A stretch of DNA of 64,000 nt. It comes from Clostridium collagenovorans DSM 3089. GTDB taxonomy: Bacteria > Bacillota > Clostridia > Clostridiales > Clostridiaceae. The notes beneath the pieces are model-generated. The model had not been told where the DNA came from. It worked only from the letters and a program-made list of their open reading frames with translations, and made no database searches. The position numbers were made by a program, and so were the translations under genes. The DNA lies in NCBI RefSeq assembly GCF_900130005.1, contig NZ_FQXP01000003.1:744001-808000 (forward strand), read 5' to 3'. Position 1 is the first letter of the stretch. Each line of letters starts with the position of its first letter. Below, piece by piece: positions 56,372 through 64,000 of the stretch.

Positions 56372-56848
56372 TTAGAAAGTTTTGTTAACTAATAAGAATG
56401 AAATAACGAATCCTAATAATGCATATGTTTCAACCATCGCTGATAACATGATTCCTTTTGTTACGTGAGATGGGTTTTTAGCTAGTATAGCAATACCTGC
56501 TGCAGCTGTTTTAGCCTGAGCAATAGCTGACTTCCAACCAGCAAAAGCAATTGGTAAACAAGCAAATAAAATATATGCACCTTGAACAATTGATAAGTCC
56601 ATTGTTAATTTACCAAACACTAAGAAACCTATAACGAATCCATAAAGACCTTGTGTACCTGGTAGTAATTGAAGAACTAAAGCTTTACCAAACTTTTCTG
56701 GTTCCTCTGTAAGTAAGCCTGCTGCTGATTCACCAACTAATCCAACACCTTTAGCTGAACCTATACCTGGTAATATTACTGCTAAAGCCATACCTAATGT
56801 AGCTAATGCTAATCCTAAATTATTAGTTAAAAAATCACTAAATGTCAT
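56372..56848 (-). CDS. ntpK: V-type ATPase proteolipid subunit K (Na+-type)
   Basis: 158 residues, four transmembrane helices from a duplicated hairpin. The ion-site residues known from the Enterococcus hirae Na+-ATPase are all present, shifted by one: L62, T65 and Q66 in LPGTQG, Q111 in AIAQAK, and E140 in MVETYALLG. This points to Na+ coupling rather than H+. It forms the rotor ring. The downstream ntpE start is 37 bp away. Confidence 0.95.
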   Translation of the reverse strand: MTFSDFLTNNLGLALATLGMALAVILPGIGSAKGVGLVGESAAGLLTEEPEKFGKALVLQLLPGTQGLYGFVIGFLVFGKLTMDLSIVQGAYILFACLPIAFAGWKSAIAQAKTAAAGIAILAKNPSHVTKGIMLSAMVETYALLGFVISFLLVNKTF

Positions 56849-56860
56849 TTTAAATTCCTC

Positions 56861-58834
56861 CTAGTTATCCTTTATATTGATATATTCATTTTTAAATTTA
56901 AATGGTTTGAATGCTCTTCCTCCACCAACATAGAACTTACTAAAATATTCAACATATTCAAGTCTACATGTATGAACATAAGCACCTAATCCACCTAGTA
57001 ACAAGTTAAATACGTGAGCACCTACAAATAATAATGCTCCTCCAACTATTTGAGCAATTCCACTTGGTAAGTATCCAATCATAACATTGAATGCACCTGC
57101 AATGGAACCCCCTGAAAGTCCTAAAGCCATAAGTCTTGAATAAGAAACTAAATCCCCTACATATCCTGTGATACCATATAGAGAATATAATCCGCCTCCT
57201 AATTTTCCACCTATGCTCTTACTTTCTCTTCCTTGAGTAAGAACTATGGCTACCATACCAATTATCATAAGCCATTTACCAAAAGTTACCAAACCACTTG
57301 GTAATCCACCCATTTGGAAGTTAGCAAATAGTATAATACCACCTATAATAGCTGCATACCAAGAACATGTATCATATATAGCGTCTAAATATTTTCCTTC
57401 TCTTATGAACATGTATCCTTTTATACCTAATCCAACAAATAGTTGAATTAAACCAAATAGCATTGCAGATATAAGTATAGTAATTACATCATTTCCTGGA
57501 TCTATTAATCCTTTAACACCAAATCCGCTTAAAGCATCACCAAAATAACTTCCGTAAACCATACCTACTAAAGCTGTTGGTATACTTAAATATAAGAAAA
57601 ACTTAACAAACTTCTTTTTACCTTCATCTAAGTTAAATAACTTAAGTGCAAGCATTGAGCCTACAAACATTACTAGAGCATAGCCCGCATCAGCTACCAT
57701 CATACCAAAGAATAATAAATAAAATGGTGTTAATAATGGCGTAGGGTCAATTTCTGAGTAGTGTGGTAAACTATACATTTCTGTAATAGACTCAAAGTTT
57801 TCAGCCACAGGATTATTTTTTAATTTAATTGGAATTTCCTCTTCTTCAACATCTGCTGTTTCAGCTTCTTCCATTTCAAAATAAAAACTTTCTCCTAAGG
57901 TTTCTTTTAAAACTCCTTGTAATTTTTCAGTTTGTTCTCTTGGAACCCAACCTTCTATTACTGTTACATTAGAAGTTTTTAAGAAATTTTCACTAGCTTC
58001 ATGTTTTATAATCTCATTAGTTATGTGTTCATGAACTAACTCTAACTCAAATAACAATTCAGCTTTTGAAGCAATGGCCTCTTCAATTTCTTGTTCTTCT
58101 AAATTTAATTGTTCGATTTCTTCTTTAAAGCTTTTTCTGATTTCTTTAGGATTTCCATCATACTCTATGTTAGCTTTTGCAAATGCAAAATCCTTTAGAA
58201 TATCCATAGCCTTTTCACTTAAATCTTTGTGAACTAAAATTATAAGAGTAATCTCATCTTTTACTTCCTCAATAAATTCAACGTAAGACTCTGGAACTTC
58301 ATTGTTGAACTTTTCTAAAAATTCACTCTGAAGATTTCTAGGAATAGATCCTATAAATGAACTACACCAATTAAACTTCTTCAAATCACTAAATTGAGCA
58401 TCAAAGTTTAACCAAGGTCTTATAACTTCTATTTCTGAGCTAATCTTTGACTTTTTATTCTTAAGTGCTAAAATTCTAGCTTCCTTATCTTTTAAAAAGT
58501 CATAAGTATCAACCCATAAAATATCCTTAACTTTAGTTTCAAGCTCATTGCAAGATAAAGTTTTCTTACCTTCTTTTAATTGCTTAATAACAGAAACTTT
58601 TTCTTTATACTTATTTAAATAGTTTATAGAAAAGTTTACTTTAGCTAAGTCTCCTTGTAGCTCTGATACTTTTAAAGACTCAGAATCATTTAAAAGTCCT
58701 TTATAAACTTCTAATTCTTTGTCTCCTAAATTAATAAATTCTACTTCTTCAAACTTTTGAAGGTTTTTAAGTAAAGTTTCTTTTTGTGATTCAAAGGTTA
58801 ACAATGTAAATTTATTCATTTTAACAATTGCCAT
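56861..58834 (-). CDS. ntpI: V-type ATPase subunit I (a-type)
   Basis: 657 residues. The N-terminal half is soluble with coiled-coil stretches; the C-terminal half has about 7-8 transmembrane helices (from YLLFFGMMVADAGYALVMFV to GGALLFVGAHVFNLLLGGLGAYVH). The conserved arginine-bearing segment VSYSRLMALGLSGG, near residue 575, provides the stator half-channel. It overlaps ntpH by 14 bp. Confidence 0.95.
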   Translation of the reverse strand: MAIVKMNKFTLLTFESQKETLLKNLQKFEEVEFINLGDKELEVYKGLLNDSESLKVSELQGDLAKVNFSINYLNKYKEKVSVIKQLKEGKKTLSCNELETKVKDILWVDTYDFLKDKEARILALKNKKSKISSEIEVIRPWLNFDAQFSDLKKFNWCSSFIGSIPRNLQSEFLEKFNNEVPESYVEFIEEVKDEITLIILVHKDLSEKAMDILKDFAFAKANIEYDGNPKEIRKSFKEEIEQLNLEEQEIEEAIASKAELLFELELVHEHITNEIIKHEASENFLKTSNVTVIEGWVPREQTEKLQGVLKETLGESFYFEMEEAETADVEEEEIPIKLKNNPVAENFESITEMYSLPHYSEIDPTPLLTPFYLLFFGMMVADAGYALVMFVGSMLALKLFNLDEGKKKFVKFFLYLSIPTALVGMVYGSYFGDALSGFGVKGLIDPGNDVITILISAMLFGLIQLFVGLGIKGYMFIREGKYLDAIYDTCSWYAAIIGGIILFANFQMGGLPSGLVTFGKWLMIIGMVAIVLTQGRESKSIGGKLGGGLYSLYGITGYVGDLVSYSRLMALGLSGGSIAGAFNVMIGYLPSGIAQIVGGALLFVGAHVFNLLLGGLGAYVHTCRLEYVEYFSKFYVGGGRAFKPFKFKNEYINIKDN

Positions 58835-59147
58835 TTAATCTCACTATCCTCTCAATCACTAAATTCACAGCTTTTTCAAATTTTTGTTTTTCTAAATTTT
58901 TGAATGCCTGTACCTCTTCATTTCCTTTAGAAATAATAGGTTCTGCATCTCTTTGCCCTTCTTCAAGAGCCTTTTCAAGTATTAAACTTGATTCTTGTTT
59001 TGCTTTTTTCAAAATTTCTTCATATTGATTCTTAGCTTTTGTTTGAGCTTCTTTGATCAAAGACTTGGATTCTTCTTGAGATTTCTCTAAAAGTTCTTTA
59101 GCCTTTTCTTCGCTTTCTTGTATTTGTTTAATAGCTTCGATTGCCAA
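58821..59147 (-). CDS. ntpH: V-type ATPase subunit H/G (peripheral stalk)
   Basis: 108 residues, almost entirely an alpha-helical coiled coil (AIEAIKQIQESEEKAKELLEK, EEILKKAKQESSLILEKALE). Pairs with subunit E in the peripheral stalk. First gene of the operon. The upstream region 59150-59509 has an inverted repeat but no second gene. Confidence 0.88.
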   Translation of the reverse strand: MAIEAIKQIQESEEKAKELLEKSQEESKSLIKEAQTKAKNQYEEILKKAKQESSLILEKALEEGQRDAEPIISKGNEEVQAFKNLEKQKFEKAVNLVIERIVRLNGNC

Positions 59148-59509
59148 TATATCACCACCTTTATAACAAAACTAATTATTTATAATAATGAATACTTATT
59201 TTATAGCAATGATAATCTCTTAATACATAATTATCATTGTATTATATAGTATTAATTACAACTTAAATTATACATAATTTCATAAACTTTTTCAAGTTTT
59301 TTACTAGAATTTAATAATTTCTTAACTTTCTTTTTTGTCAATTTTTTAATAATTTCTAATTTACATTCAAAATTTTTGCAAAAATCGTATTTCACTACTC
59401 TTTTTTTAGCTTTTTTTACATTTATTTGAACTCGAATCTTTCTCTTTCATCTTTTATCTTTTTATTTTTCAAAGAAATTTAATAGTATACTATTTTAGTT
59501 GATATTTAT
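59148..59509. other. V-ATPase operon promoter region with inverted repeat
   Basis: About 360 AT-rich bases without a gene. CAATGATAAT (59207-59216) and its complement (59230-59239) are perfect 10-base arms around 13 bases, a Fur-box-like or operator-like arrangement 60-90 bases upstream of ntpH. No exact promoter could be fixed. Confidence 0.5.
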
Positions 59510-61186
59510 TTAACATATAAAAACAATTTTTTCTTCATCTTTTACATCATAAGCAACGTACTCAGGTATATTATTTAGTGTAAAATTCTTTATGAATTCA
59601 CTTATTTTTATATTGTATTTTTCAATATGTATATTATTCTTCTCAATACCTAGTTCTATACTACTAAGTTTTTCTTTAAGCTCTCTTTCTTCTTTTTTGT
59701 CCATATGAGGATTTAAAAATTCAGGTATCCACTTTTTCTTATTGTATTTCATATAGTCGAATTTTATAATTTCTTTAAGTATACATTGCTCTTCTTTTAA
59801 TACTTCATTATTAAACTCTAAAAATACTTTATAATATTGTGATGAGGATATACTTCTATTGAAATATCCCTTATCATAGAAAAAGTTACCTAATTCATAA
59901 TAAAAATCAAAGGGTGATTCAAACTTTCTTACAAAATAATTTATTATATTTTCAAATTTCCCTGTATTATAATATTTATCTACCATTTCTTCTACTCTTT
60001 TCAAAAGAATTAGTTCATAATAGCTTATACTGTTAGTCTTTAATATTTCATAAGGTGTAAATGGTGAATATATCATTCCCCACATTTCTACTTCATCCGC
60101 CATAGGAGAACCTTTTATTATTTTCAAAAATCCTAATTGTATTTCATCTGGTTTTATTTCATATACATCGTTAAAAGATTTTTTAAAGGATTCAAAATCT
60201 TCATCAGGTAAACCTGCTATTAAATCTAAATGTTGCATTATATTTTTACCCTGTGAAATAGCCTTTACATTTTCCTTAATTTTATTGAACTTAACTTGTC
60301 TATTAATATTTTTTAAAACTTCATCATTAGTTGTTTGTACTCCAACCTCAAATTGAAATCTTCCCTTAGGTGCTTTCTTAAGTAAAGTTATTTCTTCTTC
60401 ATTTAATAAATCAGCAGAAATTTCAAAGTGAAACTTTGTATCAGTATGTGCATTTATTAAAAATTCCCATATACCCATAGAGAAGTCATGCTTACAATTA
60501 AAAGTTCTATCAACAAACTTAACTAATTTTACTTTCTTGTCTATGAAATATTGAAGCTCACTTTTTACTCTATCTAAATTTAAAAATCTAACCTTTCTAT
60601 CCACTGATGATAAACAATACTTGCATCTAAATGGACACCCTCTAGAAGCTTCATAGTATACTATTTTATTATCCAAATCATCCTCTTCTTCATAAGGAAA
60701 CTTAACAGAGTTAAAATCTAATATTTCTCTATAGCCATTAAAAATTATATTTTCATTTTCTTTGAAGTAAATTCCTTTAACTTCCCTTATATCTTTAATC
60801 TCACCTTTTAAATAAAGTATTAACTCTCTATAGCTTGCTTCTCCTTCCCCTACTATTATGTAATCAGCAGTATTATTTCTTAATAGGTTTTCATTATTGT
60901 AACTTACCTCTGGTCCGCCTATTACTATCTTTATATTTTTATTTAATAATCTAATCAACTTAACAAGTTCATTAATATATTCTATATTCCATATATAACA
61001 AGAAAAAGTTATTACATCTGGATTTCTAAATAAAATATCTTCGAGTACCCTCTCTTTTCTATCATTTATGGTGTACTCCACAAGTTCTAAATCGTAATCT
61101 ATGTCCTTTGTATACGCTCGTAGATACTTAATAGCTAAATTACTATGAACATATTGAGAGTTTATAGCAGTTAATAAAACTTTCAT
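59510..61186 (-). CDS. B12-binding radical SAM protein
   Basis: 558 residues. The N-terminal 130 residues form a cobalamin-binding-like Rossmann domain (ITFSCYIWNIEYINELVKLI, KIVIGGPEVSYN) without a DxHxxG motif. The radical SAM domain has C184, C188 and C191 in SRGCPFRCKYC. A C-terminal extension (about residues 370-558, DUF4080-like) follows. It may be a methyltransferase or another radical enzyme that uses cobalamin made by the clusters in this window. The substrate is unknown. Confidence 0.88.
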   Translation of the reverse strand: MKVLLTAINSQYVHSNLAIKYLRAYTKDIDYDLELVEYTINDRKERVLEDILFRNPDVITFSCYIWNIEYINELVKLIRLLNKNIKIVIGGPEVSYNNENLLRNNTADYIIVGEGEASYRELILYLKGEIKDIREVKGIYFKENENIIFNGYREILDFNSVKFPYEEEDDLDNKIVYYEASRGCPFRCKYCLSSVDRKVRFLNLDRVKSELQYFIDKKVKLVKFVDRTFNCKHDFSMGIWEFLINAHTDTKFHFEISADLLNEEEITLLKKAPKGRFQFEVGVQTTNDEVLKNINRQVKFNKIKENVKAISQGKNIMQHLDLIAGLPDEDFESFKKSFNDVYEIKPDEIQLGFLKIIKGSPMADEVEMWGMIYSPFTPYEILKTNSISYYELILLKRVEEMVDKYYNTGKFENIINYFVRKFESPFDFYYELGNFFYDKGYFNRSISSSQYYKVFLEFNNEVLKEEQCILKEIIKFDYMKYNKKKWIPEFLNPHMDKKEERELKEKLSSIELGIEKNNIHIEKYNIKISEFIKNFTLNNIPEYVAYDVKDEEKIVFIC

Positions 61187-61313
61187 TTATTTTCTTCCCT
61201 TCTAAGTATTTTCTTATAATTTTATCATAATTGAATAAATAATCAATGAATATGTATTTTTTTTCATTTAATACAATAAATAATCAAGATAATTAGTTAT
61301 ATTTTTTCGTCAA

Positions 61314-61357
61314 TTAAATAAAGGGAAGACATAATTTCTTGTCTCCCCTTTATTTTA
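61314..61357 (-). terminator. Terminator of the phospholipase C-like gene
   Basis: AAATAAAGGGAAGACA and TGTCTCCCCTTTATTT form a 16-bp stem with one mismatch, around an 8-base loop; it lies about 20 bases after the stop codon. Confidence 0.75.
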
Positions 61358-61376
61358 AAACTTTATATAACTTCTT

Positions 61377-62099
61377 TTATTTCACTAAGCTTTTTTTGTA
61401 TATTTCATAAAAATCCATAAGTACCCCTGCTGTAGAACTTTGAGCTTTTAAAATAATATTATCTGATATTATTTTATATCTTAGATTTATATCATGGAGC
61501 CCTTCACATTTATAATATATTTCATATGCATTTTTAGCATTGCTTTTTATATACTCATATAAATCTCCATATCTAGTTATTGAACCTATGTCATTAAAAC
61601 AATTTCCTGACACCAATTCATATTTAATCCATAATTCAAAGCTTCTATGCTGTTTTAAAAGCTTATTATGAACATGATGAGGTACTGTGGAGTCTTGAAT
61701 CAAATGACATGCTGCACCTAAATAAAACATGGCAGCTTTTATATTTCCGTCTACACAAAATCTAATAGACTTTTCATAATAATCTTCGCATAATTTAAAG
61801 GCATTAGAAAAGCCATATAAACCCTTTTCTTTCTTATGATGAAAAAAGTGATTTATACTTTTAAAATCTTGATCAGCCCAAACTACTCCTTGATTTAATT
61901 CATCTATATATCTATAAAAAAACCTATATGCTTCAATTTCATTTTCTTTTCTTAAAATATCTAGAGCTTTTCTATTGATAAATTTATGAACTATACATGG
62001 AGTCTTCATAATTTTTTTCTTTATTGGATTAACTGCTTTAAAGGCATACTTTATAGTTGATCCATATATATATTCTATCTTTTCTTTCACTATCATCAC
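61377..62099 (-). CDS. Zinc-dependent phospholipase C-like protein without signal peptide
   Basis: 240 residues. The zinc ligands of clostridial alpha-toxin-type phospholipases are recognisable: H38, D76 or D78 (WADQDFKSINHFF), H84, H132 and D136 (FYLGAACHLIQDSTVPHHVH), H142, H151 and E155 (HRSFELW). However, there is no signal peptide, no N-terminal Trp ligand and no C-terminal PLAT/C2 domain. It is probably a cytoplasmic or divergent hydrolase of the Zn_dep_PLPC family rather than a secreted toxin. Confidence 0.82.
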   Translation of the reverse strand: MMIVKEKIEYIYGSTIKYAFKAVNPIKKKIMKTPCIVHKFINRKALDILRKENEIEAYRFFYRYIDELNQGVVWADQDFKSINHFFHHKKEKGLYGFSNAFKLCEDYYEKSIRFCVDGNIKAAMFYLGAACHLIQDSTVPHHVHNKLLKQHRSFELWIKYELVSGNCFNDIGSITRYGDLYEYIKSNAKNAYEIYYKCEGLHDINLRYKIISDNIILKAQSSTAGVLMDFYEIYKKSLVK

Positions 62100-62228
62100 T
62101 CGCTTACAATTAATTTCATCAAAGACTTATATAATATCTTATATTAAAGTCTTAGGTCCTTATATATTTTTATGTCATCCAACTATAAATGTTTAATATT
62201 TTATTTTCTAAAGTTTACTATATACTTT

Positions 62229-63419
62229 TTATTTTTTTCCAATTTTATATATTATACCAGATTTTTTATCCAGAATATATATATTATCCTTAAATATTTT
62301 TATTTTTGTAATTTCACCTTCTGAAACATTTAATTCCTCTGTAATTATATTTTCTTTATTACATTTCAGAAGAGTCTTACCTTTATAATCATAAAAATAT
62401 ATATCGTCCTTTTCTCCTACATATCCATTCTTATCTATAGCTAAACATGATAGAGAATCTATAGAGTCATGTTGATATATCGGAGAGGGTGGGTTATAGT
62501 TAGGATGCTTATCTAAGATAAACTCTTGTGTTTTAGAGTTATCATCTTGAAATCTAGGTGAATTCACTGGATCTCCCCCACTATAGTCTGGAAACCCATA
62601 CCAAACATTCTTCTTTAAACTATATATATAATCAACGTCATTTTTTAATGGTCTTGCTCCTCTATCCTCTATGCCGCCAACAGAAGCTATAAGTTTTTCT
62701 TCACTATTAAAATCCATACCCTTAATATTTCTTATTCCCCAAGCATAAGTTTCCATTGCATTGGTTTCTAAATTGTAAATTAAAACACTTGAATTTCCTG
62801 GTGTAACTCCTTTTATTATTTCACCCTTTTCATTTTTTTTATCATAAGCTACAAAGGCTCCTGTATTATTAAAAACATCTCCTTTTAAACTTATATCATT
62901 AGGTGAAATATCACAGTTCTCCGGATAATCCTTCAACCATTTATTATCTTCTCCTACCACTCCTGAATTAGTAGCAGCACCTACAGATATATACATATAA
63001 TTATCTTTTATTTTTAATAAGCTTTCATTATAATCACCTTTGTTAGGTAAATTTTTTACTATCTCTTTATTAATATTCTTAACCAAATCATACTCATAAA
63101 TACTACAAAAGGATGAAAAATATAATTTTCCATTAGAGTACTCTAAACTCTTTATATCCATTTTTTTATTTTTAAATATATTCTTACTATATCCTTTTTT
63201 ATTTATAAATTGAATTTTGTCCTTATATGCTATGTATAAATTTTCTTCCTCATCATAAACAAAATCAACTACCCCTTTTATTCCTTTGTGAACTACCCCA
63301 GATGATAAATGTTCTTTATCCACCAAATTATATTTTTCCTTATTATCCATAGGATTATATACATATATTAAGGCAGATAAACACACTATTATAACGCCTA
63401 AACATATTCCCTTTTTCAT
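62229..63419 (-). CDS. Beta-propeller glucose/sorbosone dehydrogenase-like protein, membrane-anchored
   Basis: 396 residues. An N-terminal hydrophobic segment (residues 4-20) looks like an uncleaved anchor or signal. MYISVGAATNSGVVGEDN near 155, TYAWGIRNIKGMDFN near 235 and YIYSLKKNVWYGFPDYSGGDP near 270 match the soluble quinoprotein glucose/sorbosone dehydrogenase propeller. The catalytic state and any PQQ binding are unproven; many such clostridial proteins have no known activity. Confidence 0.7.
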   Translation of the reverse strand: MKKGICLGVIIVCLSALIYVYNPMDNKEKYNLVDKEHLSSGVVHKGIKGVVDFVYDEEENLYIAYKDKIQFINKKGYSKNIFKNKKMDIKSLEYSNGKLYFSSFCSIYEYDLVKNINKEIVKNLPNKGDYNESLLKIKDNYMYISVGAATNSGVVGEDNKWLKDYPENCDISPNDISLKGDVFNNTGAFVAYDKKNEKGEIIKGVTPGNSSVLIYNLETNAMETYAWGIRNIKGMDFNSEEKLIASVGGIEDRGARPLKNDVDYIYSLKKNVWYGFPDYSGGDPVNSPRFQDDNSKTQEFILDKHPNYNPPSPIYQHDSIDSLSCLAIDKNGYVGEKDDIYFYDYKGKTLLKCNKENIITEELNVSEGEITKIKIFKDNIYILDKKSGIIYKIGKK

Positions 63420-63617
63420 GCACTTTCCTCCAAAATATTATTTATTTAATATATTTATATTTAATTCCTTTTATATATATGAAATAACTTTTAAATTTAA
63501 TATAAGTATTATTTATCAGAATATAATTTAATGTTTTCTCATAGTAATTATTATTACATGTATTTTTTATTTATTTTGCATGTAAAACATAATTTAATAA
63601 TTTTTAGGGGGATACAC

Positions 63618-64000
63618 ATGAGTAGAGATAACTTTTATAAAAATACTATTATCTTAACTACTTCTAATTTAGTTACTGGTATTTTAAGATTTGTATTTTC
63701 CATGTTGTTATCAAGAAAACTCGGTTCCGAGGGACTTGGACTTTATGGACTTATCATGCCTGTTTATGATATCTTTTGCTGTATTACATCGGGAGGTATA
63801 ATGACCGCTCTTTCTAAAGAAGCAGCAGGTTATTTAAGCGCTAAGGATTTTAAGAACTTAAATAAATCAGTACATATAACTATTATTTTTGAATTTATAT
63901 GGTCTGCATTTTTTGCTTTACTATTAGTTTTCGTTTCTCCATTAATAAGTAATTATGTTGTAAAGGATTCTAGAACCCTATATTCATTGTGGGTTATAGC
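63618..64000 (+). CDS. SpoVB/MurJ-type polysaccharide flippase (partial, cut by window edge)
   Basis: About 127 N-terminal residues are visible. MSRDNFYKNTIILTTSNLVTG, then LRFVFSMLLSRKLGSEGLGLYGLIMPVYDI, is typical of SpoVB and related MVF/MATE-superfamily lipid-linked oligosaccharide flippases. ATG follows AGGGGG at 6 bases. Stage V sporulation protein B is the likeliest role but other flippases of this group cannot be excluded from this part alone. Confidence 0.8.
   Translation, partial: MSRDNFYKNTIILTTSNLVTGILRFVFSMLLSRKLGSEGLGLYGLIMPVYDIFCCITSGGIMTALSKEAAGYLSAKDFKNLNKSVHITIIFEFIWSAFFALLLVFVSPLISNYVVKDSRTLYSLWVI

Noticed and set aside
1..64000. Mobile elements, CRISPR arrays, tRNA or rRNA genes
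   Set aside because: No transposase, repeat-spacer array or tRNA-like cloverleaf was seen on reading both strands; this was by eye only.

Overview
The window is chromosomal DNA from a low-GC, anaerobic, spore-forming Firmicute, most likely Clostridium sensu stricto (C. perfringens/C. baratii-like). The evidence is strong AT bias, mostly GGAGG-type ribosome binding sites, a Na+-type V-ATPase operon, an anaerobic cobalamin pathway, a 2,4-diaminopentanoate dehydrogenase (ornithine fermentation) and sporulation-linked genes (Spo0E-like, SpoVB-like). No insertion sequences, prophage, CRISPR array, rRNA or tRNA genes were seen. Most genes lie on the minus strand in long operons.

Layout. 1-1.5 kb: end of an ornithine-fermentation locus (partial ord plus a divergent paralogue). 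1.5-3.9 kb: AT-rich spacer, cold-shock protein, ArAE/FUSC-type membrane protein. 4.0-13.7 kb: a cobalamin-riboswitch operon running cbiM-N-Q-O-hemA-sirC-hemC-cobA/hemD-hemB-hemL, which couples cobalt uptake to synthesis of the tetrapyrrole precursor. 13.8-27.3 kb: a second riboswitch operon, cbiK-cbiP-cbiB-cobD-cbiA-cbiC-D-E-T-L-F-G-H-J, which inserts cobalt and builds the corrin ring. Together they cover glutamyl-tRNA to adenosylcobinamide-phosphate level chemistry. The adenosyltransferase and nucleotide-loop genes (cobU/S/T/C) are not here. 27.6-35.4 kb: flavin reductase, lytic transglycosylase, coaE-polA, glutaminase, a lipoprotein, an MFS transporter. 35.8-38.2 kb: an NhaC-family carrier with an MtaA/UROD-like methyltransferase. 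38.4-44.0 kb: a complete p-aminobenzoate/folate operon (pabA-pabB-pabC-folE-HD protein-folP-folB/K). 44.2-50.4 kb: PHP phosphoesterase, M18 aminopeptidase, CorA, a Spo0E-like peptide, a 6S-like RNA, an acidic hypothetical protein, a selenoprotein gene with an in-frame UGA, and peptide deformylase. 50.6-59.1 kb: nine-gene V-type ATPase operon (H-I-K-E-C-F-A-B-D) whose K subunit keeps the Na+ ligand residues. 59.5-64 kb: a B12-binding radical SAM protein, a zinc phospholipase C-like protein without a signal peptide, a beta-propeller glucose/sorbosone dehydrogenase-like protein and the start of a SpoVB/MurJ-type flippase.

The most notable item is the 99-codon gene at 49586-49885. Conventional ORF calling misses it because codon 32 is TGA. 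It has a consensus promoter, a strong ribosome binding site, a conserved-looking G-G-U-C-G motif and a bacterial SECIS-like hairpin just after the TGA, so it is very probably a small HesB-like or CC/Se-motif selenoprotein. Other items worth a second look are the 6S-like RNA, two B12 riboswitches with well-formed terminators, an HD-domain protein that may fill the missing folate phosphatase step, the orphan methyltransferase/carrier pair, and several strong inverted repeats inside or upstream of operons.
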